Below are positions 1 to 9,441 of a stretch of 64,000 nucleotides of DNA, piece by piece; within the stretch, counting starts at the first letter, position 1, and every line of letters begins with the position of its first letter. The position numbers were made by a program, and so were the translations under genes. Location of the stretch: IMG/VR virus record IMGVR_UViG_3300030060_002740, positions 1 through 64,000 of that record, one strand, 5' to 3'. The notes beneath the pieces were generated by a model. It worked only from the letters and a program-made list of their open reading frames with translations, made no database searches and was not told where the DNA came from. Source of the stretch: a virus.

Positions 1-2
1 TG

Positions 3-3000
3 CAAGATGGAACTACTGAATCGAGAAAGGCTGCGTCTGAGATAAAACTGTCTTACTTCAACAACGATGCTAATTGGAACAACTACGTACACCCAACCGG
101 AGCAGGTAATAATCACATTCCAAGTGGAGGCAGTGCAGGTGAATTCCTGAAATACAGTTCAAGCGGAACAGCAGTTTGGGCTACTCCAAGTTACACTACG
201 GAAGAACAAGTAGAGGACTTTATCGCCGCAATGATTACTGCGGGTAGTAATATTGCACTGAATTATGATGATGCAGCAGGGACATTAACCATAACTGGAA
301 CAGATACAAACACTTTCAGAACAGTTAGACTGACTGACGGAAACATACTAGGAGGAACAGAAGTTCTATCTTTCACTGCGGGTAGCAATATATCTCTAAG
401 CGAAAGCGGTGGAGAAATAACAATAGCAACTACTGCTAATAACTACTCAATCTCATCTGATTTGTTAGATGAAGATAACATGGCTTCTAACTCAGCAACT
501 AAGGTAGCCAGTCAACAGTCAATAAAAGCATATGTTGACGCAGAAGTAGCAGGGGTAATTTCTTCTGCTCCGGCTGCACTTGATACGTTAAATGAACTAG
601 CGGCTGCTCTTGGTGATGACGCTAACTTTGCTACGACTACTTCAACAGCACTAGGTAACAGACTAAGAGTTGATACAAACAGTCAGGGATTAACTGCTAC
701 TCAACAAGGATACGCATTAGACAACTTAGGAATAACTGCATCATTAGCGGAGATAAACATACTAGCCAGTGGTCTATCTGCTTCTGATATACCTGCCTTA
801 CCTGCTGGAAAGATTACTAGTGGAACATTAAGTCAGAACACTACTGGAACTGCGGCGGGTCTATCTGCAACATTAGCAATAGCAAGTGGAGGAACAGGAG
901 CAACTAGTGCATCCGGTGCGAGAACCGCTTTAGGGCTAGGAGCGGCGGCAGTAAAAGCAGTTGCAACTGATGGTTCAAGCGGAGTTGCCGATGGAGAAGC
1001 AGGTTTAGTTACTGGAAACGCAGTTTATGATTACATTGCCGCACAAGGATTCGGAACTGCTACGGGAGATATAACGGCAGTAACAATACAAACAGATTCA
1101 GGTTCAGGTGCTAAAGCATCAGATATAGGTGGCTCTGCTGATTTCATATTACAAGGAAGCACTGGAACAGATGTTACAAACAGTGGAACTACGATTACTG
1201 TTGGACTCGATTTAGCAGAGTTACCAGATGGAGGAGATGATGTTGTTGGTAGTGCAGACGAACTAATCTACCTAGATGACGGAACACAGAAGAGAAAACT
1301 CATCAGTGAGATTAAACTAAGCCAATTCAACAATGACGCTAACTTCAACAACTACCAACTCTCTAACATTGTAGACAGTGGAGCATATGGAAGTTCATCT
1401 AATCCTATTGTGCATCTAGTAACAGTAGCAAGTAAGACATCTGCTCATCCTTACAACGGAGATGGTAGCGGTTCTGCATACTTCTTAGATGGAATAGAGT
1501 CGCCAGTTCTTACATTGAATGGTGTAGACTCTGTAACTAGCAACTCAGAATACTATTACAGATTCCAACAGACAGACAATTCTAACAGTGGACATCCTCT
1601 TAGATTCTACTTAGATGCAGATAAAACAACTGCATACACTACTGGTGTCACAACTGCGGGAACGCCGGGTAGTGCAGGTGCTTACACTCAAATTGCAGTT
1701 ACAAAGGATACTCCTAACATACTGTATTACCAATGTTCTGCACATGGGTACATGGGTAATCATGCAATAGTTGCGGGTTCAAACAAGATAAACAACAACG
1801 ATGCTCTAATCAGTTTCCCAACTACTACTGGTACTTTGGCTCTATCAGGAGCAAATGTGAATTATTCACAACTCACTGGAACAATACCTACATGGAATCA
1901 AAATACAAGTGGAAGTGCAGCAAGCCTATCTTCCACTTTAGCAGTATCAAGTGGTGGAACTGGACAAACAAGTTACACCAATGGACAACTGCTTATAGGA
2001 AACACAACTGGTAATACATTAGCAAAGGCAACGTTAACTGCCGGAAACAACATAACAATCACTAATGGTGCAGGTTCAATAGAGATTGCGGGAACTGCTA
2101 ATGACGATGTTTCAGTTACTAACCTTGAAACTAGACTAGGGCAAATAGATTCTAATGTTACTATTGGTAATGCCAATACAGTAGATACTACTATTTCAGG
2201 AGATTTGACTGTAACAGGCGATTTGCTTGTGAGTGGAGATACTGTAACACTCAATACTGCAACACTTGATGTTGAAGACTTAAACATAACAGTGGGTAAA
2301 GGTGCTACTTCCTCTTCTGCTACAAATGGTGCAGGGTTAACTTTTGGTGCTTGGTCAAGTGGTACTATTCCTACTCTAACATGGGTTCATGCAGATAGTA
2401 GATTAGCAGTGAATAAGCCCCTTTATTCTAGTGGTGGTTTTGTTGGTGCATTAACGGGTAATGTAACAGGTAATGTAACTGGTAGTTCAAGTTCAACAAC
2501 AGGTAATGCTGCAACTGCTACTGCCCTTGCCGGAACTGCAAATGCTAATGTTGTATATGCAGGGCCAACATCAGGTAGTGCAACCGCACCTGCATTTAGG
2601 GCATTAGTAGCCGGAGACATACCCGATTTATCGGGAACATACTCTACTACTGATACAGTAGATATGGGTGATGGTTTCGTACTTAGAGATGATGATAATG
2701 ATAACTTCATCATTACTGAAAATAAATTCATCAAGTTCACTGCGGCAACAGGGACAGCAGGTACTAATCTATCAGGTTCGGGTACAACAACCGACCCATA
2801 TGTAATGGCGATTACACTTCCTAACGATACTATCGCTAATACATTTAGGACAGTCACAGTTGATACAAATGGTGATGGGACTGCTGATAATACATTAGGA
2901 GGAACTGAAACTCTAATGATAAAGAAAGGTAATGACATTACTTTAGCAGAATCAGATGGTGTTGTAACTATCACTAACAGTTCTCCACACGTTGCAACGA

Positions 3001-4757
3001 ACTTAACCCAAACAAATGCTGCTAGTACACTTTCTATTCTAAGTAGCACAGGGACTAATGTATTGATTGTAGAAGCAGATGGGACTAAAGCAGGTGTTAT
3101 GACTGTTGCTCATCATAATAAGTTAGATAGTATTGAAGCATCTGCAACAGCAGACCAAACAGCAGCAGAAATAACTGCTCTACTAGATGATGTTGCTAGT
3201 TATACTCTTGGTACAGTAGGTTCAGGAACAATAACTATTGCTAATGATTTAGTTGTTACCGGAACTACAACTACCAATAATGTAGAAACTGTAAGCACAA
3301 GCAATGGAGTTGTGTTTGAGAGTAACGCAACAGGCTCACATGTAGATAAAGAAACACTACTAACAGGAGTAACAGGACTTACTTCTGACATAACAGTAAC
3401 TTTACCATCCACAACAGGAACATTAGCATTATCAGGAGCATCAGTAAACTACTCTCAATTAACAGGGACAGTTCCTACATGGAATCAAGACACTAGTGGA
3501 ACGGCAGCAGGTCTTTCTTCGACATTAGCAGTTAGTAGTGGTGGAACTGGTGTTACATCTGTTCCTATGGTTGGGCTAATCACTGCGGCAAATGTAGCGG
3601 CAGTAAAGACAATCTTATCGTATGGCAATTTAGCGGCTTTAGATTCGGTAGGGGCATCACAAATAACTGATAACTCAGTTGGTGCGGCTGAATTAAATGT
3701 TAGCGGAAATGGAACAAATGGCTATGTTCTTTCTTCTGATGGAGATGGGTCATTTAGTTGGACTGCTCAATCAGCAACAGGAATAGCGTTAACTGCCTTA
3801 TCTGCAAATGATGGTAGTGCTTCCGGTAGTGGAGGTTCATTAGCATACAATAATACTAATGGTGAGTTTACCTTTACTCCGGCTCTCAACATAGCAGGTA
3901 ATTCTGCAACTTCAACTGTTACAGCAAATAATAGCACTGATGAAAATAACTATCTTACCTTTGCGGCAAATGCTACGGCTTCAGGTAGTTTAGGATTAGA
4001 AACAGATAGTACGTTATATTTCAATCCTTCACAAGATAAGTTGTATGTTCCTTATGTTTCTGCAACAAACTTAACTGCTAGTAATTTAATAAGTGCTGTT
4101 AATGGAATAAACATAACTGGTAATAGTCAAGGGATTAATCTGTCAGGTACAAGTAACTTCGTTAAAACTGACAACCTAAAAAATGACACTTTATTGGCAA
4201 TCTCAACTACTGCAAATAATGCTAATATTACATTAAACCCACATGGAACAGGACAAATTGCAGAAAAGGGGCTAAAGACAAAGACTGGAACATATGTCGA
4301 AACAAGACATCCTGATACTGGAACACCTGCTGCAAATAACGCAACTTATGCACAAACACACGGTATAACTAAGGTTCAAGGAAGCCAAAGTCAATTCGGT
4401 GTAATTGCTAATGGCTCTGCTATAACGGTTACAGGAATATTGCCAAATGGTTCAGTTACAGGTGGTAGTAGTGGGTATAGAGCAGTAAGGGGAACTATTC
4501 ACATAGACGCAGGGCTAACAAGTAGTAACATAGTGATGACTCAAGACTTTATTGCAAACGCAAATGATGGTAGTGGAGGATTTACATTTACATCATACGG
4601 TATGGTGTTTGATGGTCAAACAGACCCTCCATTCAAGATAGCATGGGATGATATTGGTACAAATGATTTGGCTTTGAAGGTAATTAATAACATGGGAACT
4701 TCTACAACTAACACACTAAGAATATGGTGGGATTTGACTTTGTTCCCCCAAGTCTGA
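3..4757 (+). CDS. tail fibre/adhesin-like repeat protein, 5'-truncated
   Basis: The reading frame is open from base 3 with no start in view, so the true N terminus lies upstream; at least 1584 residues are present. It is a low-complexity Ser/Thr/Gly/Asn beta-rich protein with duplicated blocks. GTLALSGANVNYSQLTG (about 1830-1890) recurs at about 3420-3480. SSTLAVSSGGTG-type units occur near 870, 1925 and 3515. EIKLSxFNNDAN occurs near 42 and 1310. A cupredoxin-like segment (HPLRF near 1591, CSAHGYM near 1735) is embedded. The last ~120 residues resemble the C terminus of the next gene. This is typical of marine phage tail fibres that bind the host surface. Fibre role is inferred from composition, repeats and position before a fibre chaperone. 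Confidence 0.8.
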   Translation, partial: QDGTTESRKAASEIKLSYFNNDANWNNYVHPTGAGNNHIPSGGSAGEFLKYSSSGTAVWATPSYTTEEQVEDFIAAMITAGSNIALNYDDAAGTLTITGTDTNTFRTVRLTDGNILGGTEVLSFTAGSNISLSESGGEITIATTANNYSISSDLLDEDNMASNSATKVASQQSIKAYVDAEVAGVISSAPAALDTLNELAAALGDDANFATTTSTALGNRLRVDTNSQGLTATQQGYALDNLGITASLAEINILASGLSASDIPALPAGKITSGTLSQNTTGTAAGLSATLAIASGGTGATSASGARTALGLGAAAVKAVATDGSSGVADGEAGLVTGNAVYDYIAAQGFGTATGDITAVTIQTDSGSGAKASDIGGSADFILQGSTGTDVTNSGTTITVGLDLAELPDGGDDVVGSADELIYLDDGTQKRKLISEIKLSQFNNDANFNNYQLSNIVDSGAYGSSSNPIVHLVTVASKTSAHPYNGDGSGSAYFLDGIESPVLTLNGVDSVTSNSEYYYRFQQTDNSNSGHPLRFYLDADKTTAYTTGVTTAGTPGSAGAYTQIAVTKDTPNILYYQCSAHGYMGNHAIVAGSNKINNNDALISFPTTTGTLALSGANVNYSQLTGTIPTWNQNTSGSAASLSSTLAVSSGGTGQTSYTNGQLLIGNTTGNTLAKATLTAGNNITITNGAGSIEIAGTANDDVSVTNLETRLGQIDSNVTIGNANTVDTTISGDLTVTGDLLVSGDTVTLNTATLDVEDLNITVGKGATSSSATNGAGLTFGAWSSGTIPTLTWVHADSRLAVNKPLYSSGGFVGALTGNVTGNVTGSSSSTTGNAATATALAGTANANVVYAGPTSGSATAPAFRALVAGDIPDLSGTYSTTDTVDMGDGFVLRDDDNDNFIITENKFIKFTAATGTAGTNLSGSGTTTDPYVMAITLPNDTIANTFRTVTVDTNGDGTADNTLGGTETLMIKKGNDITLAESDGVVTITNSSPHVATNLTQTNAASTLSILSSTGTNVLIVEADGTKAGVMTVAHHNKLDSIEASATADQTAAEITALLDDVASYTLGTVGSGTITIANDLVVTGTTTTNNVETVSTSNGVVFESNATGSHVDKETLLTGVTGLTSDITVTLPSTTGTLALSGASVNYSQLTGTVPTWNQDTSGTAAGLSSTLAVSSGGTGVTSVPMVGLITAANVAAVKTILSYGNLAALDSVGASQITDNSVGAAELNVSGNGTNGYVLSSDGDGSFSWTAQSATGIALTALSANDGSASGSGGSLAYNNTNGEFTFTPALNIAGNSATSTVTANNSTDENNYLTFAANATASGSLGLETDSTLYFNPSQDKLYVPYVSATNLTASNLISAVNGINITGNSQGINLSGTSNFVKTDNLKNDTLLAISTTANNANITLNPHGTGQIAEKGLKTKTGTYVETRHPDTGTPAANNATYAQTHGITKVQGSQSQFGVIANGSAITVTGILPNGSVTGGSSGYRAVRGTIHIDAGLTSSNIVMTQDFIANANDGSGGFTFTSYGMVFDGQTDPPFKIAWDDIGTNDLALKVINNMGTSTTNTLRIWWDLTLFPQV
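1510..1770 (+). other. cupredoxin-like domain inside the fibre
   Basis: Within the fibre, the stretch from about 1510 to 1770 encodes YYYRFQQTDNSNSGHPLRF, then a TTGV..GTPGSAGAYTQI segment, then YYQCSAHGYMGNH. A His followed about 48 residues later by Cys-x2-His-x2-Met matches the ligand order of type 1 copper (plastocyanin-like) sites. The same pattern is common in marine phage structural proteins. Copper binding is inferred. Confidence 0.5.
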
Positions 4758-4818
4758 TAAACTAATATGATATGCGAGGTATAGGACATAGTGGATAGTG
4801 AAATTATGGTGATTGTAA

Positions 4819-6798
4819 ATGTCAACAGATGCTAATTTTGTAATAAAGAAAGGACTTAACGTTCAAGATGGAGATATCTCCATAAAAGGAAGTAACAAAG
4901 AACTCAGATTTTATGAGGGTTCTAACTATGTAGGGTTTGAAGCCCCTGCTCTTTCTGCTGATAAGATATGGGTTTTACCTGCTGCCGATGGTTCAACTGG
5001 TCAAGCGTTGAAGACTGATGGTAGTGGTAATCTTGGTTGGGTTTCAATTAGCAGTGTTTCTGCTCTTGATGATTTATCAGATGCAATTACACTTTCTAGC
5101 AGAAACTTAGGTCTTGGTACTAACGCAGGTGTGGCTTGGGTAAGTGGTGCTAATCAGAATGTAGCAGTAGGTGAAGATTCGGGTAAAGCAATAACTACCG
5201 GAGATGGAAACATATCAGTAGGTGCTTTTTCGCTACAAACGGCTACAACATCCGGTTATAATACAGCAATAGGCGACCAAGCGGCATCTTCTGCAACAGG
5301 TTGGAGAAATGTTATGGTTGGTGCTTCATCGGGTCAGAACATAACAACTTCTGATTCAGTATTTGTTGGTTATCAAGCGGGGCAAGCCGTTACAAGTGGT
5401 CTTTACAATGTCGCATTAGGCTCAGGTGCATTAAATGATGTAACAACAGGTAATAGAAACATCGGTATTGGTTATGGTGCAGGTGATGGTTATGATGCAG
5501 AATCAGATAACATAGCAATTGGTTATGATGCTTTAGGTGGTGCTATTAACGGTGGAGAATACAATGTCGCTATTGGAAACTATGCGGGAGATGCAGTCAC
5601 AACAGGTGATGGTCATGTCTTGATTGGGCATCAAGCGGGAACAACTATGTCTACTGCACAGAAATGTGTGTATATTGGTTATCAAGCAGGTAAAGACACT
5701 ACTTCTGCACAAGAGAATGTAGGCATAGGCGACCAAGCCTTAGAGAACAACACAGATGGTGGGGCCAATACAGCAGTAGGACATTACGCTATGAAAGACA
5801 CAGACAGTGGTTATAACAATACAGCCGTAGGTTCTTTTGCTTTGTACTCAAATACCGGAGGACAAAACAATACAGGCGTAGGTGTTGACTCATTGAGAGT
5901 CGTGGACGGAGGACACAAGAACATCGGTATTGGAAGTACGGCGGGGAATAACATCACTTCCGGTTCATACAATGTAGTTATTGGTGCGGCTGATGTTCCA
6001 AGTGCAACAGGTAATAGTCAATTATCTATCTCAGATGGCGATGGTGGAGTTACTTGGATAACAGGAACTTCTGATGGTTCAGTGCAGATAGGAACAGGAA
6101 CACAACCAATTACCGCAGGTCAATTGACTGTTGTTCAAGAGGATAATGAAGCAGCACATACTCTTCTTTTGATGGATAACGAGGATGATGCCACAAGAGG
6201 GCCAATACTAACCATGTATAGAAATACTGCATCTCCGGCGGCAGATGATAGATTAGGTTCTATCAGATTTAATGGTGAAGATGCTGGCGGTTATGCAAGG
6301 GACTATGCTAAAATAGAAGGAAAATCTGTTGCAGTTGGAGCAGGTTCACATACAGGAGCATTAATCTTCTCGACAACTATCGGTGCTAGTATAACTGATA
6401 TTATTACAATGGATGGTACAACAGGTGGTGCTTATGGTGGTATTGTATATACTGAAACAGGAATAAAGACGCTGAGTAATTCTGTTTCTGCAACAAGCAC
6501 TGCAAACGATGGTTACATTACTTTACTTGCAGTACCTCATGCTACATTCAAGGCGGTTAAAGCATCAATTCATATTACAGATTCTTCATCTAATGAAGTA
6601 CAGACAATGGATTTAATCTGTCATTATGATGGCTCTGCTGCTAATTATACTACTTACGGTATAATTTACGATGGGGATGCACCAATAGGAGATGTAGAAG
6701 TTGACATTAATAGTAGTAATATTAGAATAAGATTTCAAAATACACAAGGTTCAACAGTGAATCTTGCAGGGAGCATACACGCAGTATGTCATCCATGA
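4819..6798 (+). CDS. tail fibre with YadA-head-like repeats
   Basis: 659 residues. Residues ~100-400 consist of irregular ~19-25 residue repeats of the type N(V/I)A(I/V)GxxAGxxxTTG, as in the left-handed beta-roll heads of trimeric autotransporter adhesins (YadA/Hia head). The N-terminal ~60 residues (LPAADGSTGQALKTDGSG) resemble fibre attachment segments of marine phages. The C-terminal ~110 residues (FKAVKASIHI...YTTYGIIYDGDAP) are paralogous to the end of the preceding fibre. It probably forms a trimeric host-recognition fibre. The start follows a 61-base gap; no strong ribosome-binding site is visible. Confidence 0.8.
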   Translation: MSTDANFVIKKGLNVQDGDISIKGSNKELRFYEGSNYVGFEAPALSADKIWVLPAADGSTGQALKTDGSGNLGWVSISSVSALDDLSDAITLSSRNLGLGTNAGVAWVSGANQNVAVGEDSGKAITTGDGNISVGAFSLQTATTSGYNTAIGDQAASSATGWRNVMVGASSGQNITTSDSVFVGYQAGQAVTSGLYNVALGSGALNDVTTGNRNIGIGYGAGDGYDAESDNIAIGYDALGGAINGGEYNVAIGNYAGDAVTTGDGHVLIGHQAGTTMSTAQKCVYIGYQAGKDTTSAQENVGIGDQALENNTDGGANTAVGHYAMKDTDSGYNNTAVGSFALYSNTGGQNNTGVGVDSLRVVDGGHKNIGIGSTAGNNITSGSYNVVIGAADVPSATGNSQLSISDGDGGVTWITGTSDGSVQIGTGTQPITAGQLTVVQEDNEAAHTLLLMDNEDDATRGPILTMYRNTASPAADDRLGSIRFNGEDAGGYARDYAKIEGKSVAVGAGSHTGALIFSTTIGASITDIITMDGTTGGAYGGIVYTETGIKTLSNSVSATSTANDGYITLLAVPHATFKAVKASIHITDSSSNEVQTMDLICHYDGSAANYTTYGIIYDGDAPIGDVEVDINSSNIRIRFQNTQGSTVNLAGSIHAVCHP

Positions 6799-6809
6799 GG
6801 TGATTAAAT

Positions 6810-7544
6810 ATGGGTAGACAAGCATTTAGAAGAAGAAAAGCAGACGGAACAATAGACGATGGAACAGGTGGTGGTGGTACTTCCGCAACATTCAGTCCAA
6901 TAGTATTCAAGAACAGTGGAAATAGCACTGCAACAAATAGCACTTTCATGCCCCCTCAACCCACTGCTGGAAGCAATTCATTCCAAGCAAACTATGTTTT
7001 CTATCATGCTCGGAAGATTCACATGATTCCATTTTACAGTGGGTCAGGTGGAACCCTCAATAGAATTGTTCTAAGAGCAACAAGTGATTTACCAACTCAG
7101 GGAACTGATGAATGGAGCATCTGTCTATACGAAGCAGATGCAAATGGATGGCCTAAGACAAAGTTATCTTCGACATACCAATGGGTTCCAACGAGTGCAT
7201 GGGGCAACACAATGGCGAGCATCTATGCAACTGATGGAAGCAGTCAAATAACCCTCACCGAAAACACATGGTATTGGCTTGGTTATCTCAATGCTTCAAC
7301 ATCGAGTGGTGGTGGGGTACAAATGGGTGCAGTATCGAGAACCGATATTATGCCTTTGCAATTTGCTGGAACTATCAACTTCAACAATATTCTTTACTGG
7401 AATGCGGGAAGTCAAACTTCCTTCCCATCAGACTTCACCGTGTCGAGTTCGACAAACAGGTGGGTATCTTCTCAGGTTAATTACCTACCGAGAATCGCAT
7501 TCGATTATTCGATAATTAGTGGAAGTTCAAACTGGAAGGCGTGA
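6810..7544 (+). CDS. putative receptor-binding/tail tip beta protein
   Basis: 244 residues, starting after a clear GAGGTGATTAAAT ribosome-binding site. After a basic N terminus (MGRQAFRRRKADG) and a glycine-rich linker comes a single beta-sandwich-like domain rich in Trp and Tyr (DEWSICLYEADANGWP, ENTWYWLGYLNAS). This pattern is common in phage receptor-binding and carbohydrate-binding domains. It sits between the large fibres and the fibre chaperone and overlaps the latter by 4 bases. No specific family was recognised; role inferred from context. Confidence 0.6.
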   Translation: MGRQAFRRRKADGTIDDGTGGGGTSATFSPIVFKNSGNSTATNSTFMPPQPTAGSNSFQANYVFYHARKIHMIPFYSGSGGTLNRIVLRATSDLPTQGTDEWSICLYEADANGWPKTKLSSTYQWVPTSAWGNTMASIYATDGSSQITLTENTWYWLGYLNASTSSGGGVQMGAVSRTDIMPLQFAGTINFNNILYWNAGSQTSFPSDFTVSSSTNRWVSSQVNYLPRIAFDYSIISGSSNWKA

Positions 7545-7822
7545 TGGATATGGTTGAATGGTTTATGGAAGAAGTAATTGATGCAGAAGGAAACAGAACT
7601 CAGGCAAGAGTTCTATCAGAAGATGAAGCAATAGAAATGCTCAGACAAATCAGAACACCGTTGTTAAAAGAAACAGACTTTTGGATGTCGGTTGATAGAT
7701 ACAATGCTCTCAGTGCAGAAGCACAAACAGAACTTACAACCTATCGACAAGCATTAAGAGATGTTCCACAGAGTCCTGACCCATTCAATCCTAATTTTCC
7801 TAATCCTCCATCTTGGTTATAA
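7541..7822 (+). CDS. tail fibre assembly chaperone-like protein
   Basis: 93 residues. The segment LLKETDFWMSVDRY followed by LTTYRQALRDVPQ matches the core of phage tail assembly chaperones (Pfam Phage_tail_APC type: RD.LL..TDW......W..YRQALRD.P). These proteins help fold or trimerise distal fibre proteins. The gene overlaps the preceding receptor-binding-like gene (ATGA-type) and is the last plus-strand gene before a ~500-base gap, the usual place for a fibre chaperone. The extreme C terminus (FNPNFPNPPSWL) is proline-rich. Confidence 0.7.
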   Translation: MMDMVEWFMEEVIDAEGNRTQARVLSEDEAIEMLRQIRTPLLKETDFWMSVDRYNALSAEAQTELTTYRQALRDVPQSPDPFNPNFPNPPSWL

Positions 7823-8011
7823 TGGATTAGTAGGTCAATCACCAATCATCTAAGTCTTCAAACATTTCAGTTAAGCACCTGACGAACATTGCACAAGTAG
7901 AAAATAGTCTTTCCGTTACGTTTACCCCCCCTTATTTGTTTATATTTTATTTTGTAAAATGAACTCATAGACGAATTTTACTCCACGCCCAAAGCCCTCT
8001 AATTAGAGAGA

Positions 8012-8122
8012 CTAACAATCAAATCCCTCCAATTGTGCTTCCCAATAGTCCCAATCCCAATCAGGATTTTTTCTTTTGAGATTATCTAATTTGCTATTAC
8101 CCCTACTATTTTTAACACCCAA
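8012..8122 (-). CDS. tentative 36-residue mini-ORF
   Basis: The frame from a possible TTG at 8122 to TAG at 8012 encodes a peptide whose second half (NPDWDWDYWEAQLEGFDC) looks strongly protein-like, with acidic and aromatic residues. A GAGG precedes the TTG by 8 bases, but no ATG exists and the frame is blocked upstream at 8147-8149. It could be a real mini-protein at the end of the replication operon or a decayed gene tail. Confidence 0.3.
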   Translation of the reverse strand: MGVKNSRGNSKLDNLKRKNPDWDWDYWEAQLEGFDC

Positions 8123-8179
8123 TACCAAGACCTCGTAAGTTCTACGCTAATACCGTCATCTTCCATCCCGAATCAACTG

Positions 8180-8218
8180 GTGCAAAAAAAACACCGAGGG
8201 TTAATTTACTTTTTGCAC
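8180..8218. repeat. 9-bp inverted repeat GTGCAAAAA/TTTTTGCAC
   Basis: Perfect arms at 8180-8188 and 8210-8218 with a 21-base loop, lying just downstream of the last well-supported minus gene. The arm ends in a T-run in either direction, so it could act as a bidirectional transcription stop or an mRNA 3'-end stabiliser. Confidence 0.5.
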
Positions 8219-8317
8219 TGCTAAGTCAGTTGTTGCTACTAATCACGTAATAGGGAGTATGCGAATTTTGAGGGGCCGAAATTTTTGCATAAAAAAAAGT
8301 TGGCCCTATGGCCGAAT

Positions 8318-8455
8318 TTAATTATCCGACCATAAGGCTTTACATTCCCTACATTGCCATATCTTGATTTGCTCAAGACTACCAACATAAGTTCCTTTGA
8401 TGCGTTTTGCAATAGTTGGTTGATTGCAGAATCTACAAGTTTCTTTGAGAGCCAT
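8318..8455 (-). CDS. 45-residue zinc-ribbon mini-protein
   Basis: ATG at 8455, TAA at 8318-8320. The product MALKETCRFCNQP...WQCRECKALW has two CxxC knuckles 30 residues apart, a minimal zinc ribbon. Its start lies inside the preceding 55-residue gene (overlap 23 bases) and is preceded by GAGAG. Zinc mini-proteins are frequent in this genome; partner and target are unknown. Confidence 0.6.
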   Translation of the reverse strand: MALKETCRFCNQPTIAKRIKGTYVGSLEQIKIWQCRECKALWSDN

Positions 8456-8600
8456 CTCTCTGCCTCTCTTCTTCAATCAACTTCTCCATATACTCTTCAA
8501 TACTTTCCTCAGAATATTTACTGTTTCCAAATGCAGCAAAGAAAAGAAGAGAAATCACCAACACAAATACAAACCATGCTAACCATTCAAACGGGGTCAT
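8433..8600 (-). CDS. small single-pass membrane protein
   Basis: 55 residues. The start overlaps the stop of the upstream exonuclease gene (TAATG). Residues 5-24 (EWLAWFVFVLVISLLFFAAF) form one strongly hydrophobic helix, followed by an acidic/basic charged tail (EESIEEYMEKLIEEERQR) likely to be helical in the cytoplasm. Function unknown; small membrane proteins at the ends of viral operons are sometimes involved in lysis or exclusion, but nothing here proves it. Confidence 0.55.
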   Translation of the reverse strand: MTPFEWLAWFVFVLVISLLFFAAFGNSKYSEESIEEYMEKLIEEERQRDGSQRNL

Positions 8601-9193
8601 TACCACTCTACCTCCAATGTCTTTACAATTTCTTCGTCGAGGGAGAATCCTTTAACCATTTTGTTAGAAACCCCATATTTCCACAAGTCATAGACCAATT
8701 CGCAGTCTTTTAGGCAGTATTCTGCTACCTCTGAATATCCACCTGCTTTCCAAACTATTGGTGCATCAGCACTATCCATTATCTTATCACTACCCAATGT
8801 ATGTTGAACTAAGTTAGAAAGAGAATATCTCTCACCATGCTCCTTAGAGAGTATTGCACTAGTATCAATGTATGACTCATTATCCAAATACTTCTTGATA
8901 CAATAGATGTCCATAGCATTTTTCAATACAGGTAAGTCGAAGTTGCGGATATTATGTCCTAGCAACACACCACCCTTTTGGAAGTGTTCATCTAAATCAA
9001 ACTTCAAATCAGATAGCGGTTTAATCTGAACATTACTTTTGACTAAATCATCTACTGCTTTGTCTATGTATATTGTTCCTTTGTCACCATCCCATGTGCA
9101 AACAGTTGACACAAGAAACATATGGGTGTTATCCCAACCTCCGATTTCATAGGAGAAGTTCTTCGTTTCTAAGTCAATGGCTAGAACAGACAT
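8600..9193 (-). CDS. DEDD-type 3'-5' exonuclease (RNase H fold)
   Basis: 197 residues. Exo I DLET (residues 7-10), Exo II with GHNIRNFDLP (about 79-88) and Exo III YCLKDCELVYDLW (about 158-170, Y...D) place it in the DnaQ/PolB-exonuclease superfamily, DEDDy subtype. It is a stand-alone domain with no polymerase attached, probably for proofreading or 3'-end trimming during viral replication. It overlaps the upstream gene by one base (ATG start directly at that gene's stop). The split polymerase encoded upstream has its own exonuclease domain, so this is a second nuclease. Confidence 0.8.
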   Translation of the reverse strand: MSVLAIDLETKNFSYEIGGWDNTHMFLVSTVCTWDGDKGTIYIDKAVDDLVKSNVQIKPLSDLKFDLDEHFQKGGVLLGHNIRNFDLPVLKNAMDIYCIKKYLDNESYIDTSAILSKEHGERYSLSNLVQHTLGSDKIMDSADAPIVWKAGGYSEVAEYCLKDCELVYDLWKYGVSNKMVKGFSLDEEIVKTLEVEW

Positions 9194-9441
9194 TACTCAT
9201 CATCCTTGTTTGATGCAGTCCATATAGATGCTATTTTATCTGCTTCTGATTGTTTTGGATTGGGTGAATCCTTTCGATTTTCTTTTGTTAGGAAACCTAC
9301 TAGTTGTGTTTCTCCAACGTTCAACATTGCTGCTAACTTCCAACCGTCTGCTCCAAATGCGTTCAGTTGTTCAATTATCACTTTTGGGCCTTCTCTTACA
9401 TCAAATACTAGGTACTGATTTTCTACCGTTACTTTACTCAT
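9193..9441 (-). CDS. DUF4177-like small protein
   Basis: 82 residues. The core YLVFDVREGPKVI..LNAFGADGWKLAAML....LVGFLTKE matches the short DUF4177 pattern (a beta strand, then LN.lG.eGWelv, then a closing strand such as FL.R/K). DUF4177 proteins have no known biochemical function. A polar tail follows. It is embedded between the helicase-like ATPase and the exonuclease with one-base junctions, so it is co-translated with replication genes. Confidence 0.6.
   Translation of the reverse strand: MSKVTVENQYLVFDVREGPKVIIEQLNAFGADGWKLAAMLNVGETQLVGFLTKENRKDSPNPKQSEADKIASIWTASNKDDE

Larger units (their letters stand above)
7823..8317. other. intergenic region between converging transcription units
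   Basis: Convergent 3' ends of the fibre operon and the replication operon meet here. Visible structure: a C7 tract near 7924, a T/A-rich stretch 7936-7960, a perfect 12-base palindrome (CTCTAATTAGAG, 7997-8008), a 9-base inverted repeat at 8180/8210, and one weak minus-strand mini-ORF (listed). No rRNA or tRNA was seen. Confidence 0.6.

Noticed and set aside
8354-8713. 119-residue plus-strand frame
   Set aside because: It runs antisense to the exonuclease, membrane mini-protein and zinc-ribbon genes, has no ribosome-binding site and a shadow-like composition.
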